From an uncultured Saprospiraceae bacterium (lineage in GTDB: Bacteria > Bacteroidota > Bacteroidia > Chitinophagales > Saprospiraceae): 64,000 nt of DNA. The stretch is taken from positions 1-64,000 of the forward strand of contig CALDGQ010000057.1 in the NCBI GenBank assembly GCA_937941765.1. The letters are read 5' to 3'. Shown piece by piece: positions 20,599-29,262 of the stretch. Under the pieces are notes generated by a model. The model had not been told where the DNA came from and made no database searches. It saw nothing but the letters and a program-made list of their open reading frames with translations. Both the position numbers and the translations under genes were made by a program. Position 1 is the first letter of the stretch, and the number at the start of each line of letters is the position of its first letter.

Positions 20599-21981
20599 AT
20601 GAAAGGTTCCGAAGAAAGGTCGTATTGGCTTAAGTCTGGTTTTTTTTCTCTATTAGATCGAGGTTCAGTCTTGGTCTTTGGGCTAGGTAGCTATTTGATC
20701 CTTATCCGAACTTTGGAGAAAGAGCAGCTTGGTGCCTGGGTGTTATTTTTAGCAACCATGGGATTTGCGGAAGTTGCCAAATCAGGATTGCTTCAAAATG
20801 CACTGGTTAAATATCTTTCGACTTCAACTGAAGAAGAATATCCAGTCATCACTACAGCATCCGTTTTTCTCAACTTTGTAATATCCTGTATAAGTGCCTT
20901 GATACTCGTTGCCGTAGGAGGAATGTTATCTACCTTATGGTCCATTCCTGAGTTACCGACCATGATCGGGATTTATTGTATCACCGCATTTTTGAATATA
21001 CCATACTATCATTGCAATTTTTTACTTCAAAGTAATCTGACATTTGTCGGTATCTTTTTTAGTAATTTCTTTAAACAAGGACTGATATTTTTCTACATCC
21101 TTATTTTCTTTTTAAATGGCTGGGATATTGAAATTATCAATCTTGCCTGGATGCAAGCCTTTACTTATTTAGTAGCATCCATCACTTCAATAAGTTTTGC
21201 TTGGAAATTTTTAAGACATGCTAGAAAGATTGATTTTGAATGGGTAGGGAAATTATTTCATTACGGTAAGTTTGTTTTTGGAACCAACGTAAGTGGAATG
21301 TTGTATAAAAAAATGGATGTGATGATGTTAGGAGCATTGATTAATCCAGTGGCAGTTGCATTGTACGATTTGGCAGTCAGGATTGCGAATATGGTAGAAG
21401 TACCTACTTATAGTGTTGCTTCCGTTGTATTTCCACAGAGTGCCAGAAAAATGGAGTCGGGTGGTCCAACTGCGATAAGAGATTTATATGAAAAATCAGT
21501 AGGTGCTATTTTGGCAATGATTATCCCATTCTTGATTGTCATTATGATTTTCACAAAACCAATTATCGGTTTATTTAGTAGTGACTTTTTAGATGCAGTT
21601 CCATTGTTGAGATTAACGATATTGTATGGATTATTCATTCCATTTTCTAGTCAATTTGGAACGGTACTAGATTCAATCGGAAAACCAAGAATCAATTTCT
21701 ACTTTGTATTTGTAGGATTTGGTTTAAATATATTACTAAACTATTTATTCATAACAAACTTTGGCGTTGTCGGAGCGGCTTATGGAACACTTTCAACCTA
21801 TATTTTAATGTTCATTGTGACCCAAATTGTCTTAAACAGGATGTTTGGTGTTAGAGCTTACAAAGCTTTTTATTATTCGATCGGTTTTTACAGCGAAGGG
21901 TTTCACATGGTGAAAAATTATTTTAACAACAATTCTTCCTTTGTAGAAGAAGAAATATTAGATTCTGAAAATGTCAAATAG
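20599..21981 (+). CDS. Wzx-type oligosaccharide flippase
   Basis: 460 residues and about 12 or more hydrophobic helices over the whole length, the pattern of the MOP/PST flippase family. Family-like features are the N-terminal SGFFSLLDRGSVLVFG segment and the mid-protein KFVFGTNVSGMLYKKMDV stretch. It should flip undecaprenyl-linked repeat units across the inner membrane. Its last 11 bases overlap the next gene, a glycosyltransferase, so the two are translationally linked. The gene is 80 bp after the Wzc-like gene. Confidence 0.88.
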   Translation: MKGSEERSYWLKSGFFSLLDRGSVLVFGLGSYLILIRTLEKEQLGAWVLFLATMGFAEVAKSGLLQNALVKYLSTSTEEEYPVITTASVFLNFVISCISALILVAVGGMLSTLWSIPELPTMIGIYCITAFLNIPYYHCNFLLQSNLTFVGIFFSNFFKQGLIFFYILIFFLNGWDIEIINLAWMQAFTYLVASITSISFAWKFLRHARKIDFEWVGKLFHYGKFVFGTNVSGMLYKKMDVMMLGALINPVAVALYDLAVRIANMVEVPTYSVASVVFPQSARKMESGGPTAIRDLYEKSVGAILAMIIPFLIVIMIFTKPIIGLFSSDFLDAVPLLRLTILYGLFIPFSSQFGTVLDSIGKPRINFYFVFVGFGLNILLNYLFITNFGVVGAAYGTLSTYILMFIVTQIVLNRMFGVRAYKAFYYSIGFYSEGFHMVKNYFNNNSSFVEEEILDSENVK

Positions 21982-23242
21982 CGATTTACTAAAAAATGTC
22001 AGAGGTTACGACATTCTGATTTTTACTTACTTCCCTTGGGATAACCCATACTCGTCTGTTTCTTTTTCTTTTGCAAAAGAATTTATCAAAAACAATCGAG
22101 TCTTTTATGTCAACCCACCTTATTCTTATAAGGATGTCGTTCGTCTCAAAGATGAACCGATGACAAAAAAGAGAATGCCTGCATTTTTGAAAAATAAGAT
22201 GCAGTATGAAAAAATCGAGGCTTATCCTAACATTATAGCTGCGCAACCACCATTGACGATTCCGATCAACTGGTTGAACAATCGAAGTATGTACAATCGT
22301 CTACATCGACATAATGAAAAGAAAGTGATTAAAACAATGGAGAAAGTGATCAGAGATAATGATATCAAAGATTACATATTCTTAAATTGTTATTACCCAT
22401 TTTATTTAGGAACTTTGCCGAAAGAGTTGCAACCAGCAATTAATATTTATCAATGTATCGATGACATTGCTGGTAATGACTACACGCTTAAACATGGAAA
22501 GCGTCTAGAAGATGAAGCAATTGCAAAAGCAGATATTACTTTGGTGACGTCAACAGAATTGCATCGTTTGAAATCGCAAATTTCTCCAAGCACTTATATT
22601 TTGCACAATGCGGCTGATATTGCTATTTTCAATAAAGCAAGAGAGGAGGACTACGATCGTCCAGAAGAAATCAAAAATATAACGGGCAAGATTATCGGTT
22701 TCACCGGTAACATGGATGCAGATAGAGTTGATTATCCATTGTTGAAAAAAATTGCGGAGCATCATGCAGACAAAACATTGTTGCTAGTAGGTCCACTCAA
22801 CAATACAGAATATAAGGAAATCGGATTGGATAAAATGTCTAATGTGATTTTTACAGGAAGTAAAAATATAACAGTACTTCCACAATATTTGAAATTCATG
22901 GATTGTACTTTGATTCCATTTAAGAAAAATTTGGTAACTAAAAGTATCTATCCATTAAAAATAAATGAATACTTAGCTGCTGGAAAAGCGGTTGTCTCAC
23001 GTGATTTTTCAAATGATATCAAAAGCTTCGGTGAAGATATTTACATTGGTGAAAGCCATGAAGAAATTATAAATTTGGTAGACAAAGCCATCAACGAAGA
23101 TTCTGATGAGAAGATCGCTAAGCGAGTTGCGGTTGCAAATACAAATACTTGGACGGCCAGAGTATCTCAATTTTGGGATATCGTTGAAGATTATATAAAA
23201 AAATCTGGAAGTGCAAAAGACACATTGGTCTTAAAAAAATAA
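21971..23242 (+). CDS. Glycosyltransferase (GT-B fold, TuaH-like)
   Basis: 423 residues, no membrane segment. The N-terminus (DILIFTYFPWDNPYSS...) and the YQCIDDIAGND and NAADIAIF segments resemble the TuaH-like branch of GT-B glycosyltransferases. The C-terminal half has GFTGNMDADRVDY and the nucleotide-sugar binding region SIYPLKINEYLAAGKAVV, with the glutamate of family 4-like enzymes. It would add a sugar to the lipid-linked repeat unit in the cytoplasm. The start overlaps the flippase stop by 11 bases, and the stop is 3 bases before a 50-residue membrane protein gene. Confidence 0.82.
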   Translation: MSNSDLLKNVRGYDILIFTYFPWDNPYSSVSFSFAKEFIKNNRVFYVNPPYSYKDVVRLKDEPMTKKRMPAFLKNKMQYEKIEAYPNIIAAQPPLTIPINWLNNRSMYNRLHRHNEKKVIKTMEKVIRDNDIKDYIFLNCYYPFYLGTLPKELQPAINIYQCIDDIAGNDYTLKHGKRLEDEAIAKADITLVTSTELHRLKSQISPSTYILHNAADIAIFNKAREEDYDRPEEIKNITGKIIGFTGNMDADRVDYPLLKKIAEHHADKTLLLVGPLNNTEYKEIGLDKMSNVIFTGSKNITVLPQYLKFMDCTLIPFKKNLVTKSIYPLKINEYLAAGKAVVSRDFSNDIKSFGEDIYIGESHEEIINLVDKAINEDSDEKIAKRVAVANTNTWTARVSQFWDIVEDYIKKSGSAKDTLVLKK

Positions 23243-23245
23243 AAC

Positions 23246-23398
23246 ATGTACGATTACGATTACGAACGACAAAAAAGAAAAAGTAAAGTTATACCTAAGA
23301 TAGAATTGAGTCCAATTGAAAAAGCAATTGAATTTATGCTGATCGGAATGACAGCAGCTGCTCTGACATTTTTCTTTTTTAAAGTATTGTTTTTCTAA
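23246..23398 (+). CDS. 50-residue membrane microprotein in the exopolysaccharide operon
   Basis: ATG at 23246, TAA at 23396-23398, 50 residues. The N-terminal ~25 residues are charged (MYDYDYERQKRKSK...), followed by one hydrophobic helix (FMLIGMTAAALTFFFF) ending KVLFF. The topology would be cytoplasmic N-terminus and one membrane helix. It lies 3 bp after the glycosyltransferase stop and 9 bp before the polymerase start, so it is almost certainly translated as part of the operon. I do not recognise a family. A small subunit or regulator of the Wzx/Wzy machinery is a reasonable hypothesis only. Confidence 0.75.
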   Translation: MYDYDYERQKRKSKVIPKIELSPIEKAIEFMLIGMTAAALTFFFFKVLFF

Positions 23399-23407
23399 TA
23401 ATTCACC

Positions 23408-24961
23408 ATGCCTATATTACATCCAATAGAACGCGGTATTAGTATCACATCGATACTATCTCATTTTAAAAGTCCATTAGGCTATGCTATTCTATTTGGG
23501 ATTACTATTTTGTTTGCCTTGATTATCCCGTTACTAGGATTAAAATATAGTATCATCTTGATGATCGGGGTTTTGACTTTGCCTGCATTAGTAATTTGTT
23601 TTTTCAACTTTCAATTTGGGATGGCGATTACGCTGATCATGGCGATGGTCGCACAATATATACCCAAGCTGGTTGCTTTCCCGGCAGGTATTGCGCTGGA
23701 TGCACTGGTATTCTTTATGTTTCTTGGTTTAATAGTACGACAAATTAAAAGTAGGGATTGGAGTTTCGCACACAGTCCTATAAGCGGAATGATTTTGTTG
23801 TGGATTTTCTATTGTCTGATGCAAGTACTCAATCCATCAGCGGGATCACAAATGGCATGGGTTTTTACGGTGCGTAGTTTGGCCGGATTAATCTTTCTAT
23901 ATTTTGTGGCCTTATTTGCTTTCAGAGATTTGAAGCGAATCAAGGGGATGATCAAGTTTATGATTGGGTTGGCAGTAGTTTCATCGGCTTATGGTCTGAA
24001 GCAAGAATGGATCGGATTTTCGTCTGCTGAAATTGCTTGGTTATATGCGGATCCTGAACGTTATCAATTGATTGTTCAATGGTCTCGAATGCGAATATTC
24101 TCTTTCTTTTCTGATCCCACTTCTTATGGAGTTTATATGGGATATATGGCAGTTTTTTGCATTGTACTTATTTTTGGCCCTACCAAAAAGTGGCAAAAAG
24201 TAGTGCTGGGAATATTTGCAAGCATGATGATTTTATCAATGGTATATGCTGGATCAAGAACACCATTCGTATTGGTGCCCGTTGGTTTTGCATTCTACGC
24301 AATGGCAACTTTCAAAAAAGAGGTAGTGATAGGTGGACTCGCAGTTGTAATACTTGCAGTCCCCGTTGTTATCAAAGGATCGGCGAGTAGTGCGGTATTA
24401 TTTAGATTACGTTCTGCATTCCAATCAGACTTAAGCAAAGATACGATGGATGTAAGAAGTGTCAACAGAAAACGAGTACAGCCACATGTTTGGAATCACC
24501 CAATCGGTCACGGTATGGGAAGTACTGGAGTTTGGGGAAAACGATTTACTCCAGATTCGTGGTTAGCAAGTTTTGCGCACGATAGTGGATATGTAAGAAT
24601 TATGGTGGAATTGGGATGGATCGGACTGATGATTTACATGGCCTTTTTGATGGTTGTTATGAAAACGGGTATATATTACTATATACGAGTCAAGGACCCT
24701 GAGATTAAAACTTACTATGCAGCAATATTGTCTGTATTATTTATGTTGGTAGTTGCCAATTATCCACAAGAGGCAATTTTCTTATTACCGACGAGTATTA
24801 TATTTTATATTATGTTAGCAATGCTAGTGAGATTAAAAGATTACGATCCGAATTTTAATCCTGAAATGGCAGCGGCGTTAGAACAACAAGAAATTTACGA
24901 AGCTGAAACAATTTCAGAAACAACAGTACCAGAAAAAAGAAATAACGAATATTACTTTTGA
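23408..24961 (+). CDS. O-antigen ligase/polymerase family protein (Wzy-like)
   Basis: 517 residues with about 11-12 membrane helices. The large periplasmic loop contains RSVNRKRVQPHVWNHPIGHG and SFAHDSGYVRIMVELGW, which match the Wzy_C/WaaL pattern of a conserved Arg, a GxG after a Pro and a His followed by a small polar residue. The C-terminal ~35 residues are hydrophilic and Glu-rich. Within an operon with Wzx and Wzc homologues, polymerisation of the repeat unit is more likely than ligation to lipid A. It follows the microprotein by 9 bp and is followed 76 bp later by the TolC-like gene. Confidence 0.85.
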   Translation: MPILHPIERGISITSILSHFKSPLGYAILFGITILFALIIPLLGLKYSIILMIGVLTLPALVICFFNFQFGMAITLIMAMVAQYIPKLVAFPAGIALDALVFFMFLGLIVRQIKSRDWSFAHSPISGMILLWIFYCLMQVLNPSAGSQMAWVFTVRSLAGLIFLYFVALFAFRDLKRIKGMIKFMIGLAVVSSAYGLKQEWIGFSSAEIAWLYADPERYQLIVQWSRMRIFSFFSDPTSYGVYMGYMAVFCIVLIFGPTKKWQKVVLGIFASMMILSMVYAGSRTPFVLVPVGFAFYAMATFKKEVVIGGLAVVILAVPVVIKGSASSAVLFRLRSAFQSDLSKDTMDVRSVNRKRVQPHVWNHPIGHGMGSTGVWGKRFTPDSWLASFAHDSGYVRIMVELGWIGLMIYMAFLMVVMKTGIYYYIRVKDPEIKTYYAAILSVLFMLVVANYPQEAIFLLPTSIIFYIMLAMLVRLKDYDPNFNPEMAAALEQQEIYEAETISETTVPEKRNNEYYF

Positions 24962-25037
24962 TTAAAATTTAGTAAAATTCAATAGGGAAATACATGCTTT
25001 TATTAAGACATCCCAATTATTAAACATCTTAGAAACA

Positions 25038-25865
25038 ATGTTAAAAAGAATATTACCAATCCTTATTTTTTGCTTCGGCTGCTTTCTTTCCAAAGCACAA
25101 GTTATCGACTTTGATACGTTGATCGCACCATTGGAGCAACCGGAAATTCTATTTGAAGATTACCTAGTACAATTAGCATGGGTCAATAATCCTGAAAATA
25201 GAAAATCTGATAACCTAAAAGCCATTGCTGAAAATAATATCAAGTTAGCCAAGTGGGCCTGGGTAGATAATATATTTGCTACTTTCAATTTGAATCAAGG
25301 AAATATTAGACCGAATGTTCTATATGATAATATGGGGCAAGTTATAATTGATCCTGAGACTGATGAACCTGTTAAAAACAATCAAGTATTCTATCCAGTA
25401 TGGAACATAACAGCATCCATTCCGCTAGGTACTTTTATTACCAGACCCAAAAGAGTAGAAAATGAAAGAGAGCGATTGGCAATGGTACAATTAGATGAAG
25501 ATCAGAAAAAATTAAGGATTCGGGCTGAAGTGCTAAACGCTTGGGTCAAATATTCTCAAATGGCAGATGTATTGTTAGCTAGAGTTGCTGCAGAAGAAGA
25601 TTCAGAAGAGATTTATACATTGATGAGTAATTTATTCAGATCTGGAGAAGAAGATTTCGAATCTTATAATATTGCAGCGCAAGGTTATCACAATGCTCGT
25701 GAAAAAACAATCTTGGTTCAAAATGAAAAACGAATTTATAAATTGCGTTTGGAAGAACTGATTGGTATTTCACTCGAAAAAGCAAAAGCGTATCACGAAC
25801 GCAGATACCCATCAAGAAGTAATTCAGTTAGAGATCGATTGAAGAAGAAAAAGAAGAGAAATTAA
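25038..25865 (+). CDS. Half-size TolC-like outer-membrane protein
   Basis: 275 residues with a signal peptide (MLKRILPILIFCFGCFLSKAQ). The pattern of NNPENRKSDNLKAIAENNIKLAKW, a central VWNITASIPLG, then long amphipathic helices (RAEVLNAWVKYSQMADVLLARVA..., LRLEELIGISLEKA) resembles one repeat of TolC, which normally spans ~430-480 residues with two repeats. A half-size protein would need six copies to form a TolC-like barrel if it forms one. It ends the exopolysaccharide operon and is followed by a strong terminator. No Wza-type export protein is visible in the window, so this protein could serve export. The assignment is by pattern only. Confidence 0.6.
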   Translation: MLKRILPILIFCFGCFLSKAQVIDFDTLIAPLEQPEILFEDYLVQLAWVNNPENRKSDNLKAIAENNIKLAKWAWVDNIFATFNLNQGNIRPNVLYDNMGQVIIDPETDEPVKNNQVFYPVWNITASIPLGTFITRPKRVENERERLAMVQLDEDQKKLRIRAEVLNAWVKYSQMADVLLARVAAEEDSEEIYTLMSNLFRSGEEDFESYNIAAQGYHNAREKTILVQNEKRIYKLRLEELIGISLEKAKAYHERRYPSRSNSVRDRLKKKKKRN

Positions 25866-25867
25866 AC

Positions 25868-25902
25868 AAAAAAGGAGTTCCGAGAATCGGAACTCCTTTT
25901 TT
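25868..25902 (+). terminator. Strong terminator of the exopolysaccharide operon
   Basis: A perfect 16-bp inverted repeat (aaaaaaggagttccga / tcggaactcctttttt) with a 3-base loop and a T-run begins 3 bp after the TolC-like gene. As the arms are A-run and T-run symmetric, it could also work on the other strand. Confidence 0.95.
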
Positions 25903-26059
25903 GTTGTACACAATGTTGCTTCAAGCGTCCCCGATTGAGATGCCGTAAAAACAAATCGCAACTCCATTTGACTTAAAATGAAGATTAGAAACCAAAAACA
26001 ATTCCAAAATATCTTATCCGAAACTCGTATCTTCAATGCTTACTTCAATTTAAAAAAAA

Positions 26060-26485
26060 ATGAATCTAAGCTCCACACCAAACGTCAAAGAGAAATTCAA
26101 AACGTATCCATCTCATATTCGACCAAAAATAAAACATCTTAGAAAGTTAATATTGGACACCGCGAAGGAACTCAAACTCCCAGCATTGGAAGAAACATTG
26201 AAATGGGGAGAACCAAGTTACATCGCCAAAAAGGGTAGTACGATCCGCATCGATTGGAAAACAAAAAAGCCAGATCAATATGCGATTTACTTTAAGTGCA
26301 CCAGTAAGTTAGTTGTTACATTTATTGAAGTATTTGGTGATAAATTTAATTATGAAAATCATAGAGCGATTTTGTTCGGATTAAATGATGAAATTCCCGA
26401 AAAAGAATTAAAGAAATGTATTGGAGCTGCACTTCGGTATCATAATGTTAAAAATGAGAAAAATTTAGCTATCAATTGGTTATGA
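26060..26485 (+). CDS. DUF1801 (YdhG-like) domain protein
   Basis: 141 residues, no signal or membrane segment. The order of SHIRPKIKHLRKLI, ALEETLKWGEPSY and the Cys/Phe-containing strand IYFKCTSKLV matches the DUF1801 family of small cytosolic proteins of unknown biochemical role. A second DUF1801 protein is encoded at 47058-47495 with little identity. It stands alone, 157 bp after the operon terminator and just upstream of a long palindromic element. Confidence 0.8.
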   Translation: MNLSSTPNVKEKFKTYPSHIRPKIKHLRKLILDTAKELKLPALEETLKWGEPSYIAKKGSTIRIDWKTKKPDQYAIYFKCTSKLVVTFIEVFGDKFNYENHRAILFGLNDEIPEKELKKCIGAALRYHNVKNEKNLAINWL

Positions 26486-26700
26486 TGTATGATTTTGTGA
26501 TGTATGATATGACCGTTATTTCGTGTGCATGCGTGAGACTGTGCGAAAATAGAATACAAACGCCAAGAGGTTAGAAACCTTTGGCTCGGTTAAACACAAC
26601 CAACTTTCGTGCATTTTCGCACAGTCTGGCGTGCTCACGCAATGTCGTCATATCATACATCATACATCATAAAATCATAAAATCAATCTATCAAAAAATA
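26484..26700. repeat. Long imperfect palindromic intergenic element (copy 1)
   Basis: The outer arms gatgtatgat...gatgtatgatatgac and gtcatatcatacatcatacatc pair. Inner arms gactgtgcgaaaat / attttcgcacagtc pair perfectly, and a small hairpin (ccaagaggtt / aacctttgg) sits in the centre. The core gactgtgcgaaaa returns in the element at 39428-39762. The element begins within the last bases of the DUF1801 gene and ends just before the next gene. It has no coding capacity of its own. Confidence 0.8.
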
Positions 26701-26703
26701 GAA

Positions 26704-27522
26704 ATGGATTACTTCAAAATATTACTGGTTTTATTAATAGGGATTGCATTGTTACGATTTGTGCATGTAAAGTTTAGTAAAAAATGGGTGGAACCAAATG
26801 AGAAAAAGATTCCTAAAAAGTGGAGAACGATTCTCAAAAAAGAAGTCAGTTTTTACAACAAATTAAAAAAAGAAGAAAAAGCGCTTTTCGAATTCAAGAT
26901 TCAAGAATTTGTAGCCAATTGTGAGATAGTGGGAGCGAAGACGATTATTACCGATTTGGATAAAGTGCTAGTGGCGGCAAGTGCGGTTATTCCTATCTTC
27001 GCATTTCCAGAATGGAAGTATAAAAATCTTGAAACAGTCATAATTTATGAGGACACTTTCAATTTGGACTTTGAGACCGATGGAGAAGATCGAAATATAT
27101 TAGGAATGGTCGGAACCGGATATATGGAACGCAAAATGATATTGTCCAAAAAAGCACTTCGGAAAGGATTCAAAAATGAAACAGATAAACGGAATACGGC
27201 CATTCATGAGTTTGTACATCTTATCGACAAAATGGATGGTAGTGTAGATGGTATCCCAAAAGTATTGTTGGAAAAACAATATGTGATTCCATGGATTGAC
27301 ATGATAGAACGGAAATTGGAAGAAATTGCAAAAGATAAGAGTGACATCAATCCATATGCAGCAACTGGTCGAGAAGAATTTTTTGCAGTGCTTAGTGAAT
27401 ACTTTTTTGAGACGCCATTATTATTGAAAAAGAAACATCCTCAGTTATATGAAATGTTGGAAGAGATTTTTGATCAGGATTTGATTGGGATGCATAAGAA
27501 TTTCCGGAAGGGTGGCGCTTGA
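26704..27522 (+). CDS. MtfA-like (M90 family) zinc peptidase with N-terminal membrane anchor
   Basis: 272 residues from the ATG at 26704. A longer reading from 26581 would be translated from the palindromic element and is rejected. The N-terminus is a single hydrophobic helix (YFKILLVLLIGIALL). The zinc-binding motif HEFVH is at residues 168-172, followed by LIDKMDGSVDG and then GREEFFAVLSEYFFE with the likely third-ligand Glu, the MtfA/M90 pattern. Family members are zinc-dependent aminopeptidases or proteases. E. coli MtfA works with the Mlc regulator, but no Mlc-like protein is seen here, so that link should not be transferred. Confidence 0.85.
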   Translation: MDYFKILLVLLIGIALLRFVHVKFSKKWVEPNEKKIPKKWRTILKKEVSFYNKLKKEEKALFEFKIQEFVANCEIVGAKTIITDLDKVLVAASAVIPIFAFPEWKYKNLETVIIYEDTFNLDFETDGEDRNILGMVGTGYMERKMILSKKALRKGFKNETDKRNTAIHEFVHLIDKMDGSVDGIPKVLLEKQYVIPWIDMIERKLEEIAKDKSDINPYAATGREEFFAVLSEYFFETPLLLKKKHPQLYEMLEEIFDQDLIGMHKNFRKGGA

Positions 27523-27565
27523 TAAGGTTTTATTTTTATTTATCCTTTTACCTCTTTAGAAAGCT

Positions 27566-27606
27566 ACCTTTTTACTACGATTTCCCCGCGTAACAAGTTC
27601 ACGTAG
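27566..27606. repeat. 41-bp direct repeat, copy 1
   Basis: A 41-bp sequence beginning acctttttactacgatttcc and ending gttcacgtag is repeated at 27881-27921 with one mismatch. Each copy also holds a short inverted repeat (ctacg ... cgtag). The two copies lie 315 bp apart in a gene-free stretch. Confidence 0.85.
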
Positions 27607-27992
27607 GGATATTTAGAAGTAACAATTTCTGAATTTCGGAATCATTTTGGACGCACTAAATACGACTTTCATTTAAACTGAATAATCGTCAATGTCCCAA
27701 CTTTGCGTAGTTTGATTTTTCGAGGAGTCTAGTTCTTTTTCTTTTTTCATTGCCAAAAAAGAAACAAAAAGTCTAGATTTTATAAACTCCTCCGTCGAAC
27801 ATATAAAATCGGCCTCCCGCTACAAAATCCAAGTTTATGTTTATCTGAACTGAATTTGCAACAATTTGAATACGTTGCTTACCTTTTTACTACGATTACC
27901 CCGCGTAACAAGTTCACGTAGCACCCTTCATTTTTTTAAAAGGAAGGGCCTATCCGCCTTCGGCGGATTAGAGGATGGATCAAGATCAAAAA
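27607..27992. other. Gene-free stretch with mixed repeat structures
   Basis: The 27523-28051 gap holds no gene. Besides the 41-bp repeats it contains an imperfect palindrome of T-rich then A-rich runs bounded by gtctag at 27728 and 27771, and a perfect GC-rich hairpin at 27952-27968 (atccgcc-ttc-ggcggat). These look like small repeat elements or the scar of a lost mobile element. Confidence 0.55.
27881..27921. repeat. 41-bp direct repeat, copy 2
   Basis: Second copy of the repeat at 27566-27606, same orientation, one base different (ttacc for tttcc). Confidence 0.85.
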
Positions 27993-28020
27993 AAACGTGT
28001 TGCAATCAAACAACACGTTT
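27983..28020 (-). terminator. Terminator of the minus-strand lipoprotein gene
   Basis: Perfect 10-bp stem (aaacgtgttg at 27993-28002 and caacacgttt at 28011-28020). On the minus strand it is followed by a T-run (27988-27995 is all A on the plus strand). It lies 31 bp after the stop of the gene at 28052-29095. Confidence 0.85.
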
Positions 28021-28051
28021 CCAAAAAAACTAAATTTAAGTTTTTATTTTA

Positions 28052-29095
28052 TTACTTCAAAGGAACTTCCGTCCCGATAGTGTGCAACTCATTATCAATG
28101 GTCATATAATATCGATCATCAAATAAAACAATATTATTGTAAATGGTATTGTTGTCAGGAAAAGAAGAAGGATAATAAATTTCAGAACCTTCTGCTAGAT
28201 CTTCAACATACTTGAACGGCCAACCCATACTTAAATGAGAGAACAATTCATCACCCACCATCTCAACATTATTCAAGTTGGATTCATGCCACATCCGCTG
28301 CCAATGTTCGCCAGTCTCAGAAGTAAAGAAGTCGTGAAAAAATAATCCGGTAGCGTAATACATGGAATCTTGTTTGAAAAAGTCAACGGTCCAATGAGGA
28401 AACAATTGATCTGCTTCGCTCATTGCATCATTGAATCGGTAACCACCAGTATAAGCAGATGCATAAAACAAACCATCCATAAAGCGCATGTTTGTAAGTG
28501 ATCCAAAGTCAGCAGGCATTTCAATAGCTGCAACTTCTTTCGCTAATGAGATATCAACAATTTGTGTTTTCTGCGCATTCAACTGAATGTCGAAAATGAA
28601 GAAATGATAATTGAAATCTGGATAAACCAATGCAGGTAATGCAAACTGAGTTCCATCTGTGTTAAAGACACCAGGCGATCTAGTTTGTGTTTCAAAAATA
28701 ACTGTTTTGCCAGCCTCAGTAACTAAATCATCACTTGAAAATTCCATGATCTCATCTGGATTATTTACCAAATGAAATGAAACCACATCTTTAAAATTGC
28801 CATCTTTTTTCATATATGCGTAAACAAAGTCTGACAAAATAGGTCGTCCATAAATCAAATCACTGACCGCCCTTTTTTCTAAAATATTGAAAGATTTGCC
28901 AACTCTGAAAAATTCTGTATTGGATATCAACAATAACTCATTGGTAGTCGCATGAGCGTTGAGGATTCGATTATTCATAGCAACATCTGTATTCTCCCAT
29001 CCTCGATTGGCATTGCCATCACCATCGCCGTTATCTCTTTTACAAGAAGAAAAACTTAGGAGTGCTATCGCCAAAATTAATAGTGCGTAACGCAT
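28052..29095 (-). CDS. Lipoprotein of unknown function
   Basis: 347 residues. The signal ends in a lipobox (ALLSFSSC, Cys near residue 18) followed by a flexible DNGDGDGN linker, so the protein is lipid-anchored, probably in the outer membrane. The rest has repeated short beta-like stretches (ELLLISNTEFFRVG, DFVYAYMKKDGN, GLFYASAYTGGYRF, RYYMTIDNELHTIG) that could be propeller blades, but I recognise no family. A possible -7 box (TAATTTTG on the minus strand) is at 29212-29219. The gene has its own terminator and seems monocistronic. Confidence 0.75.
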   Translation of the reverse strand: MRYALLILAIALLSFSSCKRDNGDGDGNANRGWENTDVAMNNRILNAHATTNELLLISNTEFFRVGKSFNILEKRAVSDLIYGRPILSDFVYAYMKKDGNFKDVVSFHLVNNPDEIMEFSSDDLVTEAGKTVIFETQTRSPGVFNTDGTQFALPALVYPDFNYHFFIFDIQLNAQKTQIVDISLAKEVAAIEMPADFGSLTNMRFMDGLFYASAYTGGYRFNDAMSEADQLFPHWTVDFFKQDSMYYATGLFFHDFFTSETGEHWQRMWHESNLNNVEMVGDELFSHLSMGWPFKYVEDLAEGSEIYYPSSFPDNNTIYNNIVLFDDRYYMTIDNELHTIGTEVPLK

Positions 29096-29262
29096 GATTA
29101 TTTTTTATTAAAATGTTTGGTAAAAGAAATGCAGATTGTATTATAAAATCTGTTATAGTTCAATCTGTATCATTTGGAGGGGGAACTTTAAAGTACAAAA
29201 TTTGGGTACTTCAAAATTACGATAATTTCGAGAAAGATGCAGAATTATAGTTGGATATGACG

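Noticed and set aside
26581-26703. N-terminal extension of the MtfA-like peptidase
   Set aside because: The sequence is the right half of a palindromic element. The ATG at 26704 starts on the membrane anchor.
27952-27968. Intrinsic terminator for the MtfA-like gene
   Set aside because: The GC-rich hairpin is more than 400 bp from the stop and has no T-run on the plus strand, so it looks like a small repeat rather than a terminator.
27523-28051. Insertion sequence
   Set aside because: No transposase fragment can be found in any frame. Only repeats and short palindromes are present.
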